From contig NZ_LDTE01000007.1 of the NCBI RefSeq assembly GCF_001476905.1, positions 1 through 64,000 of the forward strand: a stretch of 64,000 nucleotides of DNA, given 5' to 3'. Below the pieces are notes generated by a model. That model was not told where the DNA came from and searched no databases. It worked only from the letters and a program-made list of their open reading frames with translations. Positions 17,681 to 24,945 of the stretch are shown one piece after another. This DNA comes from Sphingomonas sanguinis (lineage in GTDB: Bacteria > Pseudomonadota > Alphaproteobacteria > Sphingomonadales > Sphingomonadaceae). Both the position numbers and the translations under genes were made by a program. Numbering within the stretch: position 1 is the stretch's first letter; each line of letters begins with the position of its first letter.

Positions 17681-18174
17681 AGTCTTCCCCCTAAAATTTG
17701 GCGAAATTGTCCGCCGTTTCCCTGTCGTATCTTCAGCTCTATCGGCCGTGTTCTTCCCGGGACGTCGCAAAAATTCTTTTGATATTTACGACGTTTCCGT
17801 CGTGCGAACCTAACGAAGTCACTTTTGTGATCAAGTCCATTAGAAGACCAATAGCAACCCGGGTGGAAGCGTCATATCATGGCGCTCAATCCCAAAAAGC
17901 GAGGCTGAGCTCAGCCTAGCAACCAGAATGGTTCGGAGGCCATGATACTTTGGCGATTCATCTAAGCATCTGAAATATATGACGAAATCTCGCGGCGCGA
18001 GAGCTGGCTGTGCCCTAAGTCATTATTTATAAAGGGAAGGGATATCGAACTTCAAAGCGATAAAAACGACACATAACCTCCATGGTTCATGGCCGACAGC
18101 ATGGATGGTATAGGGCACTGTCATCTTCTGGTGTTAAATCGGGTTAGCTGACGCACCCGTCGATAGCTCGAAGC
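17681..18174. other. Long A+T-rich intergenic region with a 16-bp palindrome
   Basis: Upstream of the large TonB receptor. No convincing gene is seen. It is clearly richer in A+T than its surroundings. AGGCTGAGCTCAGCCT at 17902-17917 is a perfect palindrome, about 220 bases before the receptor start, and could be an operator. The TonB receptor promoter must lie in its left half. Confidence 0.5.
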
Positions 18175-18768
18175 TCAATAAGGTGGGGCGACGCGAGCGC
18201 GGTGTTCGCGGGCGGCGGCGGTCCACCAGGCGAGATCGTCGGCGAAGCGCGGAAAGGCGCGGGTAAGCGATGCGCCGCCGTCTCCGGTCGGACGCCCCTC
18301 CGCATCCAGGGCGTGCCCGATGCCGCCGACCGGCAGTGTGCTCGACACCACGACCATGCCCATCTCGGTCAATGTACCGTGCCAGGCGACGCTGGCATGG
18401 GCGCCCGCCAGGCGCCCGGCCGAATAGCTGGCAATCGCCGCCGGGCGCCAGAACCATTCCTCCAGGAAATGGTCGGTCAGGTTCTTCAGGCCCGGCTGCT
18501 GGCCCCAATTATACTCGCCAGTCACGAAGACGAATGCATCGGCCGCGCGGATCTTGCCCGCCAGTTCCTCCAGCGCAGGCGGCGCTTCGCCTGCGGGATA
18601 TTCCTTGTACATCCGGTCCAGCATTGGAAGGCCGATGGCCTTGGCGTCGATCAGTTCGGCCTCGGCTCCGCGTTCCCCGAACGATCGGACGAGGAAATCG
18701 GCTAGCCGGATACCCTGTCGGTCGGATCGGTAGGAGCCGTAGAAGATCAATATGCGGTCGGCCATCAT
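18175..18768 (-). CDS. NAD(P)H-dependent FMN reductase-like flavoprotein
   Basis: About 197 residues with a flavodoxin-like fold. ILIFYGSYRSDRQGIRLADF is the FMN phosphate-binding loop, and FVTGEYNWGQQPGLKNLTDHF matches the YN...P.LKN.iD signature of the NADPH-dependent FMN reductase family. The start (ATG ATG at 18768/18765) has GGGAGAGG upstream. It probably reduces FMN, quinones or azo compounds with NAD(P)H. It stands alone on the minus strand downstream of a broken hydrolase gene. Confidence 0.88.
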   Translation of the reverse strand: MMADRILIFYGSYRSDRQGIRLADFLVRSFGERGAEAELIDAKAIGLPMLDRMYKEYPAGEAPPALEELAGKIRAADAFVFVTGEYNWGQQPGLKNLTDHFLEEWFWRPAAIASYSAGRLAGAHASVAWHGTLTEMGMVVVSSTLPVGGIGHALDAEGRPTGDGGASLTRAFPRFADDLAWWTAAAREHRARVAPPY

Positions 18769-18816
18769 GCCTCTCCCATCATGGAGCGGGTGGACCATCG
18801 GGCCGCCCGTCCAGCT

Positions 18817-19000
18817 TCACGCCTCGATAAACGCGAGCAGATCGGCGTTGATCCGGTCGGCACGAGTGATCGGCATGTCGGGCGGATAGCCCGGATAGGA
18901 TGTAGGCACCGCACCCTTCACGACGTCTCGCGACAGCCTGCCGCTGGTGGCAAAGGGCACCATCTGATGATCCTCGCCATTCAGAACCAGCGCCCGGGCG
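18817..19000 (-). pseudogene. 3' remnant of an alpha/beta hydrolase (arylesterase/chloroperoxidase type)
   Basis: The frame ends in ALVLNGEDHQMVPF...GRLSRDVVKGAVPTSYPGYPPDMP...RINADLLAFIEA, which matches the C-terminal third of non-heme chloroperoxidase-type hydrolases (usual form: LHGDDDQIVP...YPGAPHGM...LNADLLAF). The nucleophile-bearing N-terminal two thirds is absent; upstream bases belong to the DUF885 gene end. The catalytic His of the usual PHG motif is replaced (YPPDMP). It is a decayed fragment, unlikely to be functional. Confidence 0.75.
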
Positions 19001-19096
19001 GCGACTATGGTGATATGCCGCCTTCGACCCTTGCGGGTGCAGGCTCTGGCCCAGGCGCTGGCGAAGGCGCCCTGGGCGCGGACCTGAAGCGGTCGG

Positions 19097-20911
19097 CTAG
19101 CCCCGCGCGCCCGCGATATAGCGCGACACATTGTCGGCCAGCACGTTCAGCGGCACGTTGCCGCCATCGACCACCGCCTGGTCGAAGTCGCGCAGGTCGT
19201 AACGGGCCCCCAGCGCCGCTTTCGCACGGGCGCGCTGGGCGACGATCTCGGCGCGGCCGACCTCGTAACCGCAGGCTTGGCCCGGCCAGGCGCAATAGCG
19301 GTCCACTTCGCTCACCGCATTGGTGCGCGGCAGGCCGGTGGCGGCGATGAACTCGGCCAGCGCCTTGTCGCGCGACCAGCCGATCGCGTGGATGCCGGTG
19401 TCGACGATCAACCGCACCGCGCGCCATGCCAGCCCCATCAGATAGCCTAGCCGCCCCGCCGGATCGTCGGCGTACATCCCGAGCTCGTCGGCCAGCTGCT
19501 CGGAATAGAGCGCCCAGCCCTCCGAATAGGCATTGAACGCCAGGATCGATCGGATCAGCGGCAGCTTCTGCGCATATTCGCCCTGCCAGACATGGCCCGG
19601 AATACCCTCGTGATAGACCAGATCGGGAATGGTCACGCGATTGTGGATGGTCGGATCGCCCAGATTGACCCAGACCTTGCCCGGCTCGCGTCCGTCGATC
19701 GTGCCGGGGCCGCCATAGGCCGCTGGGGCACCCGCCTCCTGCGCCAGCGGCATCCGCCGGATCTCCAGATGGCCGCGCGCCAGCCGCCGGAATGCTTGCG
19801 GCAAGCGCGGGCGGATCGCGTCGATCTTCGCCTGCATATAGGCGACGATCTGTTGGCGCCCTTCGTCATTGTCGGGAAAGCCGATGCCGGGGCGACGCTG
19901 ATAGGCGATGGCGCGCTCGGCGACGCTGCCCTGGGTCAGCCCTTCCTTGCGTAGGATGACGTCCATCTGTGCCTGGAGGTCGGCCAGCCGGTCGCGGCCC
20001 ATCTGGTGCAGCTCGGTCGGGCTGCGGCGGGTGGTGGTCCCGGCGCGCAGGCCCCAGGCGTACCATGCGGGGCCATGCGGGCGGGTGCCCATGCCGGGCG
20101 CATCGCTCGCCACCGCCCGCTGGGCGCGCAGTTCGGCCAGCTGTCGCTCCAGCGCGGGCACGATGGCCGTCCGCACGATCTGCGCCGCGCGGCCCGTCCA
20201 GTCGCCGGGGATCGCCTTTGCCTTGCGCGCCAGCGGCCCGACCAGCGGCCCATCGGTGTTGGCCGCCTCGGCGATGGTGCGCGTCATGCCGGTGATCGTC
20301 TTGTCGAGCAGGAAGGACGGCGGCACCAGCCCCTGTTCGCGCGCTTGGCGAATCCGCACCGTCTCCCCATCCAGTTGTGCGGGCATGGCGGCGAGGCGGG
20401 CGAGATAGGCCTCCGCATCGGCGGCGTTGCGGACCGGCTGGTCGCCGTCCAGCATCTGCGGCACGTCGAGCCACGATCCGACATTCTGGATGACGCCATA
20501 GGGCGTGTTGCGCCAGTCGCCGATGGTCGCGACCCCATAAGGCAGCGCCATGCCGTCGAGCGCGGTGCGGAATGCACTTTCGACCACCGCGATGCTGGTC
20601 GCGGTCGAGGGATCGAGCCCGGTACGCGGCAACCGCGCCAGCTCCGTCAGGCTCTGCGTCAGAAAGCGCTGTCGCGCCGCCACCCCGGCGGGCGAGCGAT
20701 CCTCCAGCCGCCGCCGGAGATCGGCATGAGCGCCCTCATCGACCCCAAGCGTCGTCGCCCGCTCCGGCACCAGCGGCAGCAATCCCCAAGCGATCCGATC
20801 GAGCAGCGCGCCCGCCGCATCGCCAGGTGGGACAGCCCCATGGAGCGCGGTGGCAGCGGTCAGGGCGGTGGCGCCGATCAGGGTGTCGCGGCGAGAGAAC
20901 AGGCTGGTCAT
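19097..20911 (-). CDS. DUF885 family protein, probable exported metallopeptidase-like enzyme
   Basis: About 604 residues, typical of the family. The ATG at 20911 begins TSLFSRRDTLIGATALTAAT, a Tat-type signal, so it is probably exported. DUF885 proteins carry a conserved metal-like HExxxH; here it is VYHEGIPGHVWQGEYAQ. The C-terminal blocks SEGWALYSEQLADELG, WRAVRLIVDTGIHAIGWSRDKALAEF and AWPGQACGYEVGRAEI are also characteristic. The function is probably peptide hydrolysis in the periplasm, based on weak similarity to M1/M32-like folds. The start chosen excludes a short GTG extension. Confidence 0.88.
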   Translation of the reverse strand: MTSLFSRRDTLIGATALTAATALHGAVPPGDAAGALLDRIAWGLLPLVPERATTLGVDEGAHADLRRRLEDRSPAGVAARQRFLTQSLTELARLPRTGLDPSTATSIAVVESAFRTALDGMALPYGVATIGDWRNTPYGVIQNVGSWLDVPQMLDGDQPVRNAADAEAYLARLAAMPAQLDGETVRIRQAREQGLVPPSFLLDKTITGMTRTIAEAANTDGPLVGPLARKAKAIPGDWTGRAAQIVRTAIVPALERQLAELRAQRAVASDAPGMGTRPHGPAWYAWGLRAGTTTRRSPTELHQMGRDRLADLQAQMDVILRKEGLTQGSVAERAIAYQRRPGIGFPDNDEGRQQIVAYMQAKIDAIRPRLPQAFRRLARGHLEIRRMPLAQEAGAPAAYGGPGTIDGREPGKVWVNLGDPTIHNRVTIPDLVYHEGIPGHVWQGEYAQKLPLIRSILAFNAYSEGWALYSEQLADELGMYADDPAGRLGYLMGLAWRAVRLIVDTGIHAIGWSRDKALAEFIAATGLPRTNAVSEVDRYCAWPGQACGYEVGRAEIVAQRARAKAALGARYDLRDFDQAVVDGGNVPLNVLADNVSRYIAGARG

Positions 20912-21188
20912 GCCTGATTGATGAACGGTGGTAGGTGCTGCGTCAAATCGTGCCACTTATTCGAGAGGAGGCAAATTCATTCGGAATCTAATCAGCAACT
21001 GTGCGCTGGTCCTGTAACTGCCCGCTTTCGCCCGTGTGTTCGCAAGCTGGCGTCGGTCGTCGCAATGATGGTGACGGCTGTCCGGAGGGGCAGGTACGCT
21101 AGAGAATAATATAAATGTTTTTCAGTGCCCGCAAATTATTCATTTTCAATGATGCCATTGACCCGCAGATTGTAAGCCTTGCCGATCG
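20912..21188. other. A+T-rich boundary between chromosomal genes and the retron island
   Basis: No gene is seen. Base composition shifts here from the high G+C of DUF885 to the lower G+C of the RT gene (for example AATAATATAAATG around 21104-21116). This is the distal edge of the island that starts at tRNA-Ser. I looked for a copy of the tRNA 3' end and found none. Confidence 0.4.
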
Positions 21189-22220
21189 CTATTCCCAAGG
21201 CAGTTCAGACCCAGGCAACGTACTTGAGGCAGTAATCACATTTTCCACGGCTGGAAGTGTAACCATCGTCATGTCGAGTTTTGCCCGGCGGACCCTAAGC
21301 GCTTCCATTCGATCTGCCGCTTTGCGTCCTCCGGGTTCTGAGGGGCCCAAGTGGTATCGATACGTGCCCAACGCACTAAGCAGCTTGTCTATTGCCTTAC
21401 CCCGCTCAACGTCAGTCAGATCGCCTCTTAGGGCCGCGTAGCCGTTTTGAATGCGTTGATGTAGAGCGCGCGGTGCCATAACCCGGCGACGTTCGATGGG
21501 TACGCCGGTGACAATCACTCGGCGTGCCGCAGATCGAAACTCAATCTTGTGAGTTTGGAAGCCGCGTTGGCGGATAATGCCCCTGATTTGTTCGACTAGT
21601 TCACCTCGGACGAAGGTACCAGAGATTGTCAGGTCGTCTACCCAAAGAGACATTCGGAGCCCATTGGCTTGGCAGATTGCAAATATCTCATCGAACATTG
21701 CGCGGTGTATATGCGTTATGAGTACTGGGCTAACTGGCGAGCCAAATGGCATCTTGCGGTCGATTGCGACAAGCTTGGTAAACAGTCCAGCCACATCGCT
21801 CCGCAAACCGGCGACATGGAACGCCCAGCGAAAGATATGCTCGTCAGTGGTCGAAGGGTAAAATTGTTGTATATCTAAGCTGAGGAATTGAGTCTGCTGC
21901 GCGTGATGTTCGGCATTGTCTCGTTGCGATCGACCTTTCCGCGGACTAAACAGGTATTCGGGCTGTCGAATTTTGTTCAGATGAAACTTGAGCCGCTCGT
22001 GGATAGTGCGTAATTTACCTGTTGGAACGGCTAAGTTCCGCAGCTTCAGGCCAATCTGCTTCGGCTCGCGTTTGACCCAGCGCTCCTTATCGCGGATCAG
22101 CGCTTCCAATTGATGCTTCTTCCAGCCCAACAACTCTGCCAAGTCGCGCTGAGTAAGATCTTGGACCCACGGAGAATCCTTGAAAAGGTATCGCTCGTAC
22201 CGCTGCTTATGCTGCTTCAC
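21189..22220 (-). CDS. Retron-type reverse transcriptase
   Basis: 343 residues, the size of stand-alone retron RTs. Motif A is LSLDIQQFYP with catalytic D116. The PQG-like loop is PFGSPVSPVL (158-167). The catalytic motif C is LWVDDLTISG (D195, D196), with Trp-Val in place of the usual Tyr-Ala/Val. A VTG motif (237-239), typical of retron RTs for recognising their own RNA, follows. The N-terminus (LTQRDLAELLGWKKHQLEAL) looks helix-turn-helix-like. It overlaps the XRE gene stop by 14 bp, so translation is coupled. Expected role: make a branched msDNA from the RNA encoded just upstream as part of phage defence. G+C is visibly lower than in flanking genes. Confidence 0.9.
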   Translation of the reverse strand: MKQHKQRYERYLFKDSPWVQDLTQRDLAELLGWKKHQLEALIRDKERWVKREPKQIGLKLRNLAVPTGKLRTIHERLKFHLNKIRQPEYLFSPRKGRSQRDNAEHHAQQTQFLSLDIQQFYPSTTDEHIFRWAFHVAGLRSDVAGLFTKLVAIDRKMPFGSPVSPVLITHIHRAMFDEIFAICQANGLRMSLWVDDLTISGTFVRGELVEQIRGIIRQRGFQTHKIEFRSAARRVIVTGVPIERRRVMAPRALHQRIQNGYAALRGDLTDVERGKAIDKLLSALGTYRYHLGPSEPGGRKAADRMEALRVRRAKLDMTMVTLPAVENVITASSTLPGSELPWE

Positions 22221-22521
22221 GGTCGGCGGGCTTCAGTTTTTCAAGAAGTTTCAGAACCTTATCTGCAATGATTAACTGACCACGGCGAGCAACCGGCTGG
22301 CCCTCAATCTCTTCGGCAAAGAAGAGCAACTGCGACATGCGGACCCCTATAGCGTTACTGTAAGCCTCGAGAAGGTCCATCGTCACGCTCTTACGGCCTC
22401 CCTCGATGTCTGAAATCATCGATTGAGAGACTGAAAGCTTCTTAGCCATCTCCGCCTGCGATAGGCCGCAATATAGGCGGAGGAGCCGAAGCGCTTCGTT
22501 TATCATGGCGCGCTTCGTCAT
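22207..22521 (-). CDS. XRE-family helix-turn-helix protein of the retron operon
   Basis: 104 residues. Residues 11-68 form a Cro/C1-type helix-turn-helix (LSQAEMAKKLSVSQSMISDIEGG is the core, read as helices 2 and 3), followed by a short hydrophilic C-terminus. HTH-only partners define one class of the published retron typing (type VI, from memory). It probably represses the operon or binds the msDNA/effector. Its ATG has only a weak GGGACAG upstream and lies 25 bases after the stop of the small membrane ORF, suggesting coupled translation from that ORF. Confidence 0.88.
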   Translation of the reverse strand: MTKRAMINEALRLLRLYCGLSQAEMAKKLSVSQSMISDIEGGRKSVTMDLLEAYSNAIGVRMSQLLFFAEEIEGQPVARRGQLIIADKVLKLLEKLKPADREAA

Positions 22522-22546
22522 GGTGCGGCTGTCCCGAGGTCACTGA

Positions 22547-22672
22547 TCATTCGCGAAGAAAATACTTCACGAAAGTCACCACCTGACCAATCGCGATGAC
22601 CACCTTGAAAAGGATGAGCCAACGTGACGGTTCCGGCGGCTTGTGCCGCTGCGTGCGAGGATGACGGCTCAT
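22547..22672 (-). CDS. 41-residue single-pass membrane peptide, candidate retron effector
   Basis: Small ORF just upstream of the XRE gene on the same strand. The Shine-Dalgarno AAAGGAG (22687-22681) is near ideal with 8 bases to the ATG at 22672, the best in this operon. The N-terminal half is basic and Pro-containing (SRHPRTQRHKPPEPSR). Residues 18-39 are a strongly hydrophobic helix starting WLILFKVVIAIGQ, with Lys at 23 and 36, ending LRE. This is the architecture of small membrane-acting toxins. I know no named family. The function as toxin is inferred from size, shape and position only. Part of its start region can pair with the RNA upstream. Confidence 0.65.
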   Translation of the reverse strand: MSRHPRTQRHKPPEPSRWLILFKVVIAIGQVVTFVKYFLRE

Positions 22673-22905
22673 TGGTTGCTCTCCTTTCGGCCACACCGAC
22701 CGGCATGGTCGGCGCCCGTAGGCCAGTTTGAGAGCGCTGTTCCGGAGCGTTTATACCTCGGGGTCGCCGCGCCCGGTCCCGGGCGGGCGCGGCGCGCCGC
22801 TCCCCCGCCGAGACACAGGAAGTAGTCAAGGATTTCTCCTTACAGGGCTTTTGGCCCCAGCTTCTGACGGGTGCAGTATGAGCTACCATCGCTAGTGCAA
22901 CTAAT
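22671..22905 (-). ncRNA. Candidate retron msr-msd RNA
   Basis: Between tRNA-Ser and the small ORF, read on the minus strand. A 5' segment ATTAGTTGC (22905-22897) followed by CACTAGCGATGG resembles the a1 repeat plus branching-G context (TTAGCGAG in Ec86). Then come two small hairpins: GGGC/GCCC with loop CAAAA (22859-22843, extended by wobbles) and AAGGA/TCCTT with a GAAA loop (22842-22827), msr-like. A long GC-rich hairpin (22812-22757) follows, with outer CTCGG/CCGAG and a perfect 11-bp inner stem CGCCGCGCCCG/CGGGCGCGGCG, msd-like. GCAACCAAT (22679-22671) is complementary to the 5' segment at 8 of 9 positions and would be a2. The boundaries are estimates. Confidence 0.5.
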
Positions 22906-22925
22906 CACAACTGCGCGAAGGCTGC

Positions 22926-22960
22926 AAGATAGAATATCGCTCCAAGCGATATTCTATCTT
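22926..22960. repeat. Perfect 15-bp inverted repeat just past tRNA-Ser
   Basis: AAGATAGAATATCGC, loop TCCAA, then GCGATATTCTATCTT. It begins 6 bases after the tRNA 3' end. There is no T-run, so it is not a classic intrinsic terminator, although it may stop or process the tRNA transcript or mark the island edge. Confidence 0.85.
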
Positions 22961-22965
22961 TGTCT

Positions 22966-23055
22966 TGGCGGAAGAGGTGGGATTCGAACCCACGGATGGC
23001 TTGCACCATCGCCGGTTTTCAAGACCGGTGCCTTAAACCGCTCGGCCACTCTTCC
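22966..23055 (-). tRNA. tRNA-Ser (anticodon UGA)
   Basis: 90 bases including an encoded CCA. The acceptor stem GGAAGAG/CTCTTCC is perfect, the anticodon stem is CCGGT/ACCGG with loop CTTGAAA giving anticodon TGA, the long variable arm (GATGG/CCATC) is that of a class II Ser tRNA, and the T arm has GGTTCGAATCC. It lies next to the retron island, a common insertion point. Confidence 0.97.
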
Positions 23056-23206
23056 CCGTGCGCGGTGGAGGTGCCTCTACGGCAAGCGGGCGGGCGAATC
23101 TACTGGGGATTATCGGCTATCGTGACGGGCGGAGCGCGGCTGGTTGTGCCTGGGTTGCGGTGGCGCGAGGTTCCGGCGGCGGCGCGGCTATGGCAAACAG
23201 GGTCCC

Positions 23207-24250
23207 ATGTGGGGGACAATTACCCGGCGCGTGATGCGCCTCGGCTTCATTTCGACCTTGGCGATGCTGGTCGGCGGCGTACCGGCTCAGGCCCAGGACG
23301 AGGCCGGTTTCCAGAGCTATCTGCAACAGGTGCGTGGCACCGCGCTGGCCGATGGGGTGAGCCGCTCGACGCTGGACTCGGTCCTGCCGACGCTGACGCT
23401 CAACACGCGGGTGATCGAGCTGGACCGGCGCCAGCCCGGCGGGCCCGCCAATACCGGCTTCAGTCCCTTCGCGCCCTATAAGGCCGCGCATGTCGATGCC
23501 GCGCGGATCGGGCGCGGGCGCACCAAATATCTGGCGCAGCGCCCGCGCCTGTCGCGGATCGAGCGCGAGACGGGCGTGCCGGAATCGATCATGGTCGCCA
23601 TCTGGGGTCATGAGACCAATTACGGTGCCTATACCGGCAATTTCGACCTGCTCCGCTCGCTCGCCAGCCTGGCCTATGAAGGGCGGCGGCGGCCGCTGTT
23701 CGAGGGCGAGTTCATCGCCGCGCTGAAGATGATGGACCGCGGCGTCACGCGCGACCAGCTGAAGGGCAGCTGGGCGGGGGCGACGGGCAATCCGCAGTTC
23801 CTGCCCTCCATCTATCTGCGCCTCGCACGCGATGGCGATGGCGACGGACGGGCGGACATCTGGAACAGCGAGGCCGATACACTGGCCTCGATCGGCAATT
23901 ACTTCGTCAATGCCGGATGGCGGGCGGGCCAGCCCTGGGGCTTTGCGGTGACGATCCCGGCCGGGTTCGACCGCTCGATGGTCCGCAACCGGCTGATCAG
24001 CCCACGCTGCCCCCGCGTGTTCGAGCGGCATAGCGGATGGCGCACCATGGCCGAGTGGCGCGCGATGGGCATCGTGCCGCAGGGCGCAGCCTGGCCGAAC
24101 GACCAGGTGCTCGCCACGCTGATGGAGCCGGACGGGCCCGGCGCGACGGCCTATCTGCTGACCGGCAATTACCGGGTCATCCTGGATTACAACTGCTCCA
24201 ATTTCTATGCGTTGTCGGTGGGATTGCTGGCCGATGCGATTGCGGGTTGA
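23207..24250 (+). CDS. Lytic murein transglycosylase (MltB type, GH103)
   Basis: About 347 residues. It cleaves the MurNAc-GlcNAc bond of peptidoglycan in the periplasm, leaving anhydro-MurNAc ends. A signal peptide (MRLGFISTLAMLVGGVPAQAQ) follows the first residues; the start could also be the ATG at 23234. The SLT_2 domain has the catalytic Glu E136 in IWGHETNYG, with SWAGATGNPQFLPS and DGDGRADIWNSEADTLASIGNYF typical of MltB. It lacks an obvious lipobox. Its stop overlaps rlpA by 17 bp, and the next genes also act on the cell wall. Confidence 0.9.
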   Translation: MWGTITRRVMRLGFISTLAMLVGGVPAQAQDEAGFQSYLQQVRGTALADGVSRSTLDSVLPTLTLNTRVIELDRRQPGGPANTGFSPFAPYKAAHVDAARIGRGRTKYLAQRPRLSRIERETGVPESIMVAIWGHETNYGAYTGNFDLLRSLASLAYEGRRRPLFEGEFIAALKMMDRGVTRDQLKGSWAGATGNPQFLPSIYLRLARDGDGDGRADIWNSEADTLASIGNYFVNAGWRAGQPWGFAVTIPAGFDRSMVRNRLISPRCPRVFERHSGWRTMAEWRAMGIVPQGAAWPNDQVLATLMEPDGPGATAYLLTGNYRVILDYNCSNFYALSVGLLADAIAG

Positions 24251-24914
24251 GCTGATCGCCCTGTTGGCCGCGCTCTGTGCGGCACCGGTCGCGGCGGCGG
24301 GGAAGGACGATGCGCCGTCGACGCCGCGTTACGGCCAGTATGACGCGACCGGGCGGGCGAGCTGGTATGGTCATGAGCTGGCCGGGCGGCGGACCGCGAC
24401 GGGCAAGCGCTTCGACCCCAACGATGTGATGATCGCGCATCGCACCCTGCCGCTCGAATCGATGGTTGAGGTGACCGATGTCGATACCGGCCGCACGATC
24501 GTCGCGCGGGTCGGTGATCGCGGGCCGGGCCGGGGTGACCGGGTGGCGGACCTGTCGCTGGGTGCGGCGCGGCTGCTCGGCACCAACAAGCGCGCGGTCG
24601 CGCATGTCCGGCTGCGCGCGCTAGCGCCGGGCGGAGGTGCTCCCGGCCTGATCCTGGCGGGCGCGACGGCGGTGGCGCCGATCGCCAAGCCCATCGCCCT
24701 CGATCCGCAGGCGGTCTACCGGGTGCAGCTGGGCAGTTTTTCCAGCCATGACCGGGCCGTGGCGCTCGCCCGCCGGTTCGACGCGCGGGCCCGTGCGGCG
24801 GGGCGTCTCTGGCGCGTCGAGCGATCGGGCATGAATGCCGATTCCGCCAAAGCCCTGCGTGACGCGGCGGTTCAGGCCGGTTATGAAGACGCCCGCATCC
24901 TGCATCAGGATTGA
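24234..24914 (+). CDS. rlpA: Septal ring lytic transglycosylase RlpA family protein
   Basis: About 226 residues. Start at 24234 overlaps the MltB gene and begins a signal peptide (LRVELIALLAALCAAPVAAAG). The double-psi beta-barrel domain is conserved (GRASWYGHELAGRRTATG, FDPNDVMIAHRTLPL, VARVGDRGPG). A SPOR domain forms the C-terminus (YRVQLGSFSSHDRAVALARRF...AGYEDARI) and would bind glycan strands stripped of stem peptides at the septum. RlpA acts on such naked glycans in daughter-cell separation. Part of a wall-remodelling gene cluster. Confidence 0.92.
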   Translation: MRLRVELIALLAALCAAPVAAAGKDDAPSTPRYGQYDATGRASWYGHELAGRRTATGKRFDPNDVMIAHRTLPLESMVEVTDVDTGRTIVARVGDRGPGRGDRVADLSLGAARLLGTNKRAVAHVRLRALAPGGGAPGLILAGATAVAPIAKPIALDPQAVYRVQLGSFSSHDRAVALARRFDARARAAGRLWRVERSGMNADSAKALRDAAVQAGYEDARILHQD

Positions 24915-24945
24915 CCTCCCGGCTCCCTTTGGTCACGGAACACCC

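Noticed and set aside
20912-21188. Search for a direct repeat of the tRNA-Ser 3' end (attachment site)
   Set aside because: No match to the T-arm/acceptor sequence was found at the distal edge of the island.
22926-22960. 15-bp perfect hairpin considered as the msd stem of the retron
   Set aside because: It abuts tRNA-Ser, leaving no room for the msr that must precede it on the minus strand. The hairpin series at 22757-22859 fits better.
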